Translations under genes and position numbers: made by a program | Notes under the pieces: model-generated | The model's input: only the letters and a program-made list of their open reading frames with translations | Database searches by the model: none | Told to the model about the DNA's origin: nothing | Shown: positions 47,972 through 54,859 of the stretch, piece by piece | Layout: every line of letters starts with the position of its first letter | How positions within the stretch are numbered: position 1 is the stretch's first letter | Assembly (NCBI GenBank): GCA_025451785.1 | Contig: JANWJV010000072.1 | Coordinates: 1-54,859, forward strand | DNA length: 54,859 bases | Source: Bacteroidia bacterium | GTDB lineage: Bacteria; Bacteroidota; Bacteroidia; JANWJV01 | Reading direction: 5' to 3'

Positions 47972-49636
47972 TCAGAACTTGGCCCTGGTCCTCATCTTAT
48001 ACTGCTGCCCCCCGCCACTGTTGATACTCTTGTTCTTTGGATATTTAACGGAAAAAGTGAGCAATATCTTTTGTGACTCGCCCGGTTGCAGGGTATAGTT
48101 CCATTTCAGCTTACCGGTAATTACGTCCATATCGGCCTTTGAGTTTTCTAACACATCAACAATAATGTCGCTCTGCTTTGAAATGGGTATTTGGTCCTGT
48201 ACTTCAATGGTGACAGGGAACTTGCGATTGTTCTTCACCACCATCTCAAACGAATACGTTTCCTTTTTATTGGTACCGATCAGTTTTTTGCTGCTGAAGT
48301 CCTTCAGCTTACTGCGGGTCACCAGTACACGGTTGTCGCGGCCAAGTGAAAGATCGAGGGTATCGTCGATGCTGCGGGTATATATGTAGGATTGGCCCAC
48401 ATAGGTATTGCTGTAATAAACGTTGGCCGGGCCTTCTACCAGGTTAAGGTCTTCCCAACCTGCGATGCGTGCTAACAGGAACGCGTCGCGATCGATCTTG
48501 GGAATACTGAAGTGCTGATAGGTTGCCGGCAACTTGTATTCCGTTACATCCACAATATAGGGTTTGGCATCAGATGGTATGGAATAGCTGCTCTTGATAT
48601 CGAACTCGGCACTGAGCTCTGACACCATCACTTGTTCATACTTGATATTGTCTTTGGTTATGAGCTTGCCTTTGCTGATATCATCATCATTTGGCATTGC
48701 GTTTCCGGCATAACCGGCACTGTTCTGGAGGTATCCCTGATAGTTAGAATTATAGAACCTGTTGCCTTCATCACCGTAATCCACATTCCATGTTTGCATT
48801 TCAGGTTTGGCCGCGCTCTGCATCGGATCGGAAGTGCTCAGTTTGATCTTGATGTCGTTCCAGTCAACGCCGGTATTATTAAACACCTTTGCCCTGTACT
48901 TCAGCTCGATGGGCTGGTTCACATCTTCCGCCAGCAGGTCGTAGCTGGGCGCCCAGCCGGCGCTGTTCACTATGTATTTAAGAGTGATTGCAGTTTCCAT
49001 TTTAGAAGGCGCCGACAGCAAAATGCTTACTTCGGCAGTAGGCGGATTGAACTTCACGTTCGCTTCTTTAAGCTGCAGGCTGGAGCGTGTGAACTGTTCG
49101 TTGAGCTCCTTCTCTTTTTTCTCGAGGCGAAACATTTCCGCATTGATCTCTTTTACACGTGAGCGGTAAAAATCAGCGGCAAGTTTCAACTCGGCAATGG
49201 CCACACCTTTGTCATGCCCTCCGATGGAATTGTTAGCAAGCAGCATCTTTTTTTCGATATCAAAAGCATCCTTATCATAACGTACCTGCGCCAGCAGGTC
49301 GCCCAGCATGGTCACCGAATCCTGCAGTTGTTTTATGCGGGTGTTCTGTTTCTGGTTCGCCATGTAATTGATGCGGTCGGAAACAGAAAGTATGGAAGCT
49401 CCTGCATTCGAAAGGGTCACCTGTACACTTTTGGAAATGAGCTTGGAAGAGAGACCGGTAAATACCACTTTGTTACGCCCAGGCTGCAAGCTGAGCTGTT
49501 TGCTGTGCGTCACTTCGGCACCATCCAGGTAAATGATGGCCGAAGAAACGGGAGCGTTCACTTCCTGTATCTGTTCGTTCTGTGTGTACACCGCTGTTGC
49601 GCTGAACAGGAATGCGATAAGTATCAGTTTTTTCAT
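47972..49636 (-). CDS. DUF4139 (mucoidy inhibitor MuiA-like) exported protein
   Basis: 554 residues from the ATG at 49636, which begins the signal peptide (MKKLILIAFLFSATAVYTQ); an ATG four codons upstream is less likely. The N-terminal region (APVSSAIIYLDGAEVTHSKQ) and long coiled-coil segment (residues about 90-190) precede a beta-rich C-terminal domain with SAGWAPSYDLLAEDV and VFNNTGVDWNDIKIKLST, hallmarks of the family. Function unknown. It has no T9SS sorting domain. Confidence 0.85.
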   Translation of the reverse strand: MKKLILIAFLFSATAVYTQNEQIQEVNAPVSSAIIYLDGAEVTHSKQLSLQPGRNKVVFTGLSSKLISKSVQVTLSNAGASILSVSDRINYMANQKQNTRIKQLQDSVTMLGDLLAQVRYDKDAFDIEKKMLLANNSIGGHDKGVAIAELKLAADFYRSRVKEINAEMFRLEKKEKELNEQFTRSSLQLKEANVKFNPPTAEVSILLSAPSKMETAITLKYIVNSAGWAPSYDLLAEDVNQPIELKYRAKVFNNTGVDWNDIKIKLSTSDPMQSAAKPEMQTWNVDYGDEGNRFYNSNYQGYLQNSAGYAGNAMPNDDDISKGKLITKDNIKYEQVMVSELSAEFDIKSSYSIPSDAKPYIVDVTEYKLPATYQHFSIPKIDRDAFLLARIAGWEDLNLVEGPANVYYSNTYVGQSYIYTRSIDDTLDLSLGRDNRVLVTRSKLKDFSSKKLIGTNKKETYSFEMVVKNNRKFPVTIEVQDQIPISKQSDIIVDVLENSKADMDVITGKLKWNYTLQPGESQKILLTFSVKYPKNKSINSGGGQQYKMRTRAKF

Positions 49637-49662
49637 TGCAGCGATCATTTTGGTTCAGAAAC

Positions 49663-49692
49663 AACAAACCCTCCGTTCATGGAGGGTTTGTT
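49663..49692 (-). terminator. Terminator after the oligopeptide-binding gene
   Basis: Stem aacaaaccctcc / ggagggtttgtt, 12 perfect pairs around gttcat, then GTTTCTG. 18 nt past the stop at 49710. Confidence 0.85.
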
Positions 49693-49709
49693 CTGTATGT
49701 TAGAGGTTC

Positions 49710-51482
49710 TTAGTGCTTCTTCTCTTCTTCCGCTTTGGCGGGGGCAGCAGCGCCTTTGGTGTCCTGCAGGTAAACCTCTGAAAGGTCCCTGAAACGCATG
49801 GCGTTGGCAAAGAAGTTCTTCACGTGACTTTGTGTAAGGCGGTAGTTCTCATCATACCAAAGCACCATGATGGGGGCGTCGTTGATCATGATCTGTTCCG
49901 CCTTCATGAAATGCTCGTTGCTCTCTTCAGCGCTCTTGGCGTTCTTGCCCATTTCGAATGCCTTGTCGTAATCGGCGTTCTTATACCTGGGAATGTTTGG
50001 GAACGAAGGCTTGTCGATCGACTCGGGTACTGAAGCACCATAGAGGGTCCAAAGGAAGTTCTCCGGGCTTGGATAATCGGCCACCCAGGCAGAACGGAAC
50101 ATGTCGGCCTTGGCAAACTTTTGGTCTTCAATACGCTGGGGCAGAGGAACCACTTCAAGATCAACATTCACACCCAACACATCCATAAGCTGTTTCTGGA
50201 TCTCGAATGCTACGTTGGAATTCTTAGCGCCTCCGCTGTTAAGTTCTATCTTGATGGTCGGGAAGTTCTTTCCAGCGGGATAGCCTGCCTCCGCCATCAG
50301 CTTCTTCGCTTTTTCAGCGTCGAAATCATAGCCTGCTATCTTGGTGATGTCGTATCCTTTAAAAGCGGGAGGGCAAAGGCCATTCACGCCGGGACCGTAA
50401 GCTTCGCCGCGCAACACCTCGTCAATGATCTTGTTACGGTTAATGGCGTAGCAAAATGCCTTGCGCACTTTCACATTGTCAAAAGGCTTGCGGGTGAGGT
50501 TGAACTCGTAATACTGGGTTACCATTTCAGGGGTTCGGTCAAGTACATACTTGGGAGGCGCGCCCTGGAAATCGGCAGGCTGCGTTTCGATCATTTCGCG
50601 AACCGATTCGGAAGGAAGGCCAAGCACCATGTCAAAGTTGCCTTTCTTGAATTCCTCAAGCTCTTCCTTTTTGGTGGGAAAGAAGGTAACGATCACCGAA
50701 TCAAGGTACGGAAGCTGGTTGCCCAATGAATCGAAGCCATGGTAGTTCTCATTCCTGCGAAGCACCACTTTCTTCGAAGCTTTTTCGCTTTCAACAAACA
50801 CAAAGGGACCAGTACCGGTCCTGATGTCTTTGCCGTATTTATCGAACGCCTCTTTCGCTATAACGGAAGCCGCGGGGGTAGCCAGGGTATAAAGGAACGA
50901 TGCGCTGGGAGAGGTAAGCGTGATCTGGAGGGTGTAATCATCAACCACTTTGATGCCATCCACTCCCCCGCCGGACTTGCCTGCTTTGCTCTCTTCAAAA
51001 AATTTGTCGGCCCCTACCACGCGGTCTTTAAAGGTAGCCGCAAAATTGTCGTTATCAGCATTGCCCGAACAAAGCATTTCAAATGAATATTTGAAGTCGG
51101 CAGCCTTCACTTCGCGGCCTTTGCCTTCAGGGAAACAATCGTTGTCCTGGAATTTTACGCCTTTTTTAAGGTGAAAAGTATATTGGGTCTTTCCTGAGTC
51201 AACATCCCATTTTTCAGCGATACAGGGCCTGATGCTAAGGTCCTTGTTGTTAAACCTCACAAGGCCTTCGTAGATCTGCGTCGCGATAAAAGAAGAAACA
51301 ACGTCTTTGATATTGTGTATGTATAGTGTCTGGTAATTATCTGTTTCGTTCACCCTGAAATTGCCTCCATAGGTCCTGTTTCCCTTAGCCACACGCTTCT
51401 CCGCAACGGGCTGATCGTTGTTATTGGTACAGGCCGCTATAAACAGGGAAAAAGTAAAGATAAATAAGATAGTTTTTTTCAT
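49710..51482 (-). CDS. ABC transporter substrate-binding lipoprotein, oligopeptide type
   Basis: 590 residues with a lipoprotein signal (MKKTILFIFTFSLFIAACTN; lipobox Cys18). The rest matches the SBP family 5 (OppA/DppA) layout: GGNFRVNETDNYQTLYIHNI, IYEGLVRFNNKDLSIRPCIA and FAYDIDRNKIIDEVLRG-like KAFCYAINRNKIIDEVLRGE near residue 340. It binds peptides or similar ligands for an ABC importer; no permease or ATPase genes are adjacent, so its transporter must be elsewhere or it works alone. Own terminator downstream. Confidence 0.9.
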   Translation of the reverse strand: MKKTILFIFTFSLFIAACTNNNDQPVAEKRVAKGNRTYGGNFRVNETDNYQTLYIHNIKDVVSSFIATQIYEGLVRFNNKDLSIRPCIAEKWDVDSGKTQYTFHLKKGVKFQDNDCFPEGKGREVKAADFKYSFEMLCSGNADNDNFAATFKDRVVGADKFFEESKAGKSGGGVDGIKVVDDYTLQITLTSPSASFLYTLATPAASVIAKEAFDKYGKDIRTGTGPFVFVESEKASKKVVLRRNENYHGFDSLGNQLPYLDSVIVTFFPTKKEELEEFKKGNFDMVLGLPSESVREMIETQPADFQGAPPKYVLDRTPEMVTQYYEFNLTRKPFDNVKVRKAFCYAINRNKIIDEVLRGEAYGPGVNGLCPPAFKGYDITKIAGYDFDAEKAKKLMAEAGYPAGKNFPTIKIELNSGGAKNSNVAFEIQKQLMDVLGVNVDLEVVPLPQRIEDQKFAKADMFRSAWVADYPSPENFLWTLYGASVPESIDKPSFPNIPRYKNADYDKAFEMGKNAKSAEESNEHFMKAEQIMINDAPIMVLWYDENYRLTQSHVKNFFANAMRFRDLSEVYLQDTKGAAAPAKAEEEKKH

Positions 51483-51763
51483 AACTGAAAGCTGGTGTTT
51501 GAACTTGTCCCGATAATAAAAATCTTCGCTAAAAATAACTGCAAGATTAATGTTTCTTTAACAAAGTAACAAATTAATTCTTCCGCTTGGTCAGGAGGCA
51601 CCCTCTGCGGCCCCTTAAATACACTGTAAATCAATAAGTTATCAATGATAAAAGCCCTCTTTTTATGAAAAAAACGAAAATAATTATTTTTTTATTTTGA
51701 ATATCTAAATAAAGATTGCTAATATTGCGTTCGAAAATTTAGGGGTAAAACTTTAAAATTTTA

Positions 51764-51771
51764 TACATTTG
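51764..51771 (+). promoter_or_regulatory. -7 box of the secreted gene at 51793
   Basis: TACATTTG, exact TAnnTTTG, 21 nt before the ATG at 51793. The 51483-51763 gap is very AT-rich; it should hold the promoter of the divergent lipoprotein gene, but no clear box was found for it, and nothing else is recognised. Confidence 0.65.
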
Positions 51772-51792
51772 CGCCGATTTTCATTTCTGGAT

Positions 51793-52584
51793 ATGAAGAA
51801 GATAGTCGTATTATCAATTGGTTTATGTGCACTGAGCATTGCCTCTTTTGCGCAGGGAACCATTGTGCTTGACGGCAACTACCAGGGCAAGAACATTTAT
51901 GTGCAAAACCCCTTCGCCGGCAACGGTGTAGGTTTTTGTGTGTTCGAGGTTACCGTTAACGACCAGGTTACTACTGACGAGATCAACTCCAGCGCATTCG
52001 AGATCGACTTCAAGAACTTCCAGCTCAGGCTTGGCGATAAAGTTGAAGTAAAGATCAAGCACAAAGGCGACTGCAAACCTAAAGTGCTGAACCCCGAAGT
52101 ATTGAAACCCAAGAGCACCTTTGAAGTGGTTAATATGTCCATCGAAGGCGACGGCTCTCTCAAATGGTCTACCAAAGGTGAAACCGGAAAACTTCCTTAT
52201 ATCATCGAGCAGTTCCGCTGGAACAAATGGGTGAAAGTAGGTGAAGTAGAAGGCAACGGCACCAGCGATGTGAACCAGTACTCTTTCAAAGTGACCCCCC
52301 ACTCCGGCAAAAACCAGTTCAGGGTAAAACAAGTTGATTACACCGGCCAGCCCAGGCTCTCCAGGGCTGTTGACTACAATTCCACCATTAACGAAGTAAG
52401 CTTCTCTCCCGCCAAAGTTCTCAAGGAGATCATCTTCACCGACGAGACCATGTTCGAGATCTACGACCAGTACGGCAACGTTGTGAAGAAAGGCTTCGCC
52501 AAAACAGTTGACGCAGGTAACCTTCAGAAAGGAGTGTACTACCTGAACTACGACAACAAGATGGGCGAGTTCATCAAGAAGTAA
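51793..52584 (+). CDS. Abundant-type secreted protein of unknown function
   Basis: 263 residues from the ATG at 51793 (an in-frame TTG upstream overlaps the -7 box and is rejected). Signal peptide ends SFAQ. The mature protein is beta-rich: LDGNYQGKNIYVQNPFAGN, then an Ig-like segment around FRWNKWVKVGEVEGNGTSD. The last ~60 residues (MFEIYDQYGNVVKKGFAKTV ... GVYYLNYDNKMGEFIKK) resemble a degenerate T9SS sorting domain without the usual YPNP start. Codon choice is narrow and the promoter strong, both pointing to high expression. Confidence 0.75.
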   Translation: MKKIVVLSIGLCALSIASFAQGTIVLDGNYQGKNIYVQNPFAGNGVGFCVFEVTVNDQVTTDEINSSAFEIDFKNFQLRLGDKVEVKIKHKGDCKPKVLNPEVLKPKSTFEVVNMSIEGDGSLKWSTKGETGKLPYIIEQFRWNKWVKVGEVEGNGTSDVNQYSFKVTPHSGKNQFRVKQVDYTGQPRLSRAVDYNSTINEVSFSPAKVLKEIIFTDETMFEIYDQYGNVVKKGFAKTVDAGNLQKGVYYLNYDNKMGEFIKK

Positions 52585-52608
52585 TTACAAGGCCTTATAT
52601 AAAGATGA

Positions 52609-52636
52609 AACCCGGATGATGTCCGGGGTTTTTTTG
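52609..52636 (+). terminator. Terminator after the secreted gene
   Basis: Stem aacccgga / tccggggtt (one bulge) followed by TTTTTTT, 25 nt after the stop. Confidence 0.8.
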
Positions 52637-52678
52637 CTTCGTCGTCTCGGCTAAGCCGAGACTCCTCGCAATGACAAC
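52636..52678. repeat. Palindromic interspersed element
   Basis: A perfect 8-bp stem GTCTCGGC / GCCGAGAC around TAA at 52644-52662, flanked by gcttcgtc and tcctcgcaatgac. The flank wording (GTCATTGCGAGGA ... GACGAAGC on the other strand) is the same as in short intergenic repeats seen in many bacteria. Probably a REP- or MITE-like repeat; other copies cannot be counted in this window. Confidence 0.5.
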
Positions 52679-52704
52679 CGCACGTCCTAAACAGCTGCTC
52701 CTTT

Positions 52705-53247
52705 CTACCCCACTATCAATCCCAGCGCCAGCAGGGCGGTAGCGATCTTGAGGTTGTTCTCTTTGATAGCAGCCTTGTTGATGTCGAATTTCAGGGTGTC
52801 GTCGTCCTGGGTCACGAAGCTGAGCGCGGCGCCTTTAGCGGCAAGGCCCTCACGTTCGCCCACCAGCAATATAGGTTTGCCTTTGAGCTTTTCCTTCATC
52901 GTCTTAAGCGTATTGCTTTTGCCCGATGAAATGTAAACCATCTGGCAGCCTACGGCTTCGTCGATGGTGGTAAGTTTCTTTATAATAATGCTCTTGCCCT
53001 TTATCTTTTTGTTGGCCGCCATTGCTTGCAGCTCCTTCATGATCGGTGAGTCGCCCCATACGCCAACAGTAAATCCTTCCTTGGTAGCTTCTTCGGGCCA
53101 TTCCATGTATTTCATGAAATTATAAACGAACAGGCTGTAGGCTTTGTAGTTAACATCCTGCGCCACGGCCTTATCGGTACGCATCACACCCGCGGCGATG
53201 AGGATCGCCAGCAGGACCAAGCGGATATGTGACGCTCCTCTAATCAT
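52705..53247 (-). CDS. YfiR-like (DUF4154) periplasmic protein
   Basis: 180 residues with signal peptide (IRLVLLAILIAAGVMRTDKA) and the DUF4154 pattern: AYSLFVYNFMKYMEWPEEA, then CQMVYISSGKSNT and FDINKAAIKENNLKIATALL. In Pseudomonas the related YfiR is a periplasmic partner in a cyclic-di-GMP circuit; here no YfiN-type cyclase is adjacent, so only the family is claimed. The ATG at 53247 lies eight bases inside the TonB-dependent receptor gene, so the two are translationally coupled. Confidence 0.85.
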   Translation of the reverse strand: MIRGASHIRLVLLAILIAAGVMRTDKAVAQDVNYKAYSLFVYNFMKYMEWPEEATKEGFTVGVWGDSPIMKELQAMAANKKIKGKSIIIKKLTTIDEAVGCQMVYISSGKSNTLKTMKEKLKGKPILLVGEREGLAAKGAALSFVTQDDDTLKFDINKAAIKENNLKIATALLALGLIVG

Positions 53248-54859
53248 TGAAGTTGAGGTTATAGCTCAAGCGGAACACTAATTCTCTTGAAGGTCCGGGC
53301 AGCGGCGCATGATCACCGTTGTAAGGCTGAATGAATTGGACCTTAGCGTTCATAATGTCATACACTCCAAAACCTATATTGAGGCCTTTCACAAAAAGGT
53401 TGTCATAGGTAAGGAAAACATTGGCGAGCAGAATGGGATCGAACTTCTCAAGCACCGCGTCGCCCAGGGTATCGTACGAAGTATAACCATAACGTTCACC
53501 CATCCATAAGATGGAAGGGTTGATAGAAAATTTCCTGGTGAGCTTGAAGCGCGCATTGAGGCCCGCCTTGTGCGCCGGGAAAGCAAGCAGCGAATTTTCT
53601 TCCGGCACTTCGTAATCTTCCACGATATCCTTACTGCTCACACTATAATAGGAATAGCTGAAGTTCACATAGCCCCAGTTGTCCTTTACCCTGCATTCCA
53701 ATTCAACACCACGACTTCCTCCTCCGCCTATATTATGGTAGGCATCCTGGTTGGTAGCGGTATAGTAATATACGATGGGGTCCTTGGTGGTGATGTCGAA
53801 AAAGTTGGCCGTAACGATAGCGTTCCTGGTAAGCTGGTAGCCGGTCTCCAATTCTAACACAGTAGTAAGCTCCGGTTTGATGCCGGTAGAATCCTGGTAT
53901 TCGATGTTCTCTATGGAAGGCGCCCTGAAGGCGTTGCTGTAAAGCGCTTTGAAATGGAAGCGATTGAACTTTTTGGTGAGGCCAACGCGCGGGCAGAACG
54001 CATTGCCGTATTCACTGTGCATATCATACCTGGCACCGGCTATCACATTGATGAAATGTGTTTTGGCCAATCCCTGGAAGAAGAAGGCCATATTGCTATA
54101 TTGGATTGTGGACTCGCCGTTATTAAAGGTATGACCTTCGGCCAGGTCTTCGGCCTTGTCGATACCGTACTCACCTCCAAGAATAAAATTGATCCTGCGG
54201 TTGGCGTTATAGGAAGCGCTCAGGTTGCCCGTTATACGCGTAACACTGCGGGTGTAGATAGCGTTGGTATCAAACGGTTCCGTATACCAGGGCAATTGCT
54301 TCTTATAGTTCAGGCGGGGTGTGATGGTGAGCCGGTCGTTCACTTTACCCGAATATTTAAGTTCTCCATACGTGGAAGTATAGGTTTCTTTGTACGTGAG
54401 CGTATCAACAAAACCATAACCGGTGCCAACGCCGGTGCTGTAGAGGTCGTGGATGGCACGGAAGCTGAGCGATTTGTAATTGATACCAAGGTTGAGGCTG
54501 GTAGGATCGAGCGCCGAATTACCTGCCATATTCAGGGAATCGCCGTTCATATCGTAGAAATACTGGTCGCTGCGCTGTCCGCGGCCGGTGAAGGCCGCAA
54601 GGGAAATGTCGAGGTCTTTTATCTTCTTCCCCGCGCTCAGGTGAATGTTCTTATGGCCGAAATCATTTTCCATTTGCCCGTAAGTACCTGTTACACTAAC
54701 TCCGTTGATGTCGGCCCCGCTTTTGGTAATGATATTAATAACGCCGAACTCAGCGTAACCTCCATAGATCGCGGAGCCGGGACCACGTATGATCTCTATC
54801 TTCTTGATCTGTGTAACATCAAAATGGTTCCCGAACTGCGTGGTAGCCCACAAGACCTC
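53240..54859 (-). CDS. TonB-dependent outer-membrane receptor, 5' end cut off
   Basis: About 539 residues are visible; the frame is open through the right edge. It starts within the plug domain: QIKKIEIIRGPGSAIYGGYA followed by EFGVINIITKSGADINGVS, the standard end of a plug. The rest is a beta-barrel with alternating aromatic strands, ending in a strand of the usual type (ELVFRLSYNLNFND). Imports a ligand through the outer membrane by TonB energy; the ligand is unknown. The stop TAG (53242-53240) overlaps the YfiR-like start. Confidence 0.9.
   Translation of the reverse strand, partial: EVLWATTQFGNHFDVTQIKKIEIIRGPGSAIYGGYAEFGVINIITKSGADINGVSVTGTYGQMENDFGHKNIHLSAGKKIKDLDISLAAFTGRGQRSDQYFYDMNGDSLNMAGNSALDPTSLNLGINYKSLSFRAIHDLYSTGVGTGYGFVDTLTYKETYTSTYGELKYSGKVNDRLTITPRLNYKKQLPWYTEPFDTNAIYTRSVTRITGNLSASYNANRRINFILGGEYGIDKAEDLAEGHTFNNGESTIQYSNMAFFFQGLAKTHFINVIAGARYDMHSEYGNAFCPRVGLTKKFNRFHFKALYSNAFRAPSIENIEYQDSTGIKPELTTVLELETGYQLTRNAIVTANFFDITTKDPIVYYYTATNQDAYHNIGGGGSRGVELECRVKDNWGYVNFSYSYYSVSSKDIVEDYEVPEENSLLAFPAHKAGLNARFKLTRKFSINPSILWMGERYGYTSYDTLGDAVLEKFDPILLANVFLTYDNLFVKGLNIGFGVYDIMNAKVQFIQPYNGDHAPLPGPSRELVFRLSYNLNFND

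Overview
This window comes from the chromosome of a member of the Bacteroidota. Three independent signals support that: seven secreted proteins carry C-terminal type IX secretion (T9SS) sorting domains; many genes are preceded by the Bacteroidota promoter (-33 TTTG, about 19-20 nt, -7 TAnnTTTG); and start codons mostly lack Shine-Dalgarno sequences and sit behind A-rich leaders. A TonB-dependent receptor and Bacteroidota-typical gene orders (rpsU-xer-hpf-tRNAs-tuf, and rimP-nusA-infB) fit. I cannot assign a class or genus from sequence alone.

Layout. 1-5919: a truncated secreted protein, an HTH regulator, and a tandem pair of Omp28-like T9SS proteins, the second of which has lost its CxxC. 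5922-12879: an RDD membrane protein diverging from a tightly overlapping operon of SpoIIM-like protein, membrane protein, DUF4129, DUF4350, MoxR ATPase and DUF58, a conserved set of unknown function. 12881-16918: a GLUG/PKD T9SS protein, a MORN-repeat secreted protein and a small membrane protein. 17053-21564: rimP-nusA-infB behind a clear promoter and an 11-bp leader hairpin.

21561-28664: DUF3467, an unknown helical protein, three small T9SS proteins whose two promoters share a 17-nt upstream element, and a translationally coupled dioxygenase/GT-C glycosyltransferase pair. 28670-43602 (all minus strand, read right to left): rpsU-xer-hpf, then a promoter, tRNA-Thr(TGT)-Tyr(GTA)-Gly(TCC)-Thr(GGT)-tuf-tRNA-Trp(CCA)-secE-nusG-rplK-rplA-rplJ-rplL-rpoB-rpoC, ending in a terminator embedded in the convergent glycosyltransferase gene. 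43682-54859: a choice-of-anchor B T9SS protein, typA, a membrane-anchored J protein, a DUF4139 (MuiA-like) protein, an oligopeptide-binding lipoprotein, a strongly promoted secreted protein, and a YfiR-like protein overlapping a truncated TonB-dependent receptor.

Most of the window is core information processing (transcription, translation, ribosome hibernation) interleaved with envelope and secretion genes. I see no insertion sequence, prophage, CRISPR array or restriction system. The best candidates for under-described biology are the MoxR/DUF58/SpoIIM/RDD cluster, the shared regulatory element of the small T9SS genes, and the dioxygenase-glycosyltransferase pair. None is proven novel.
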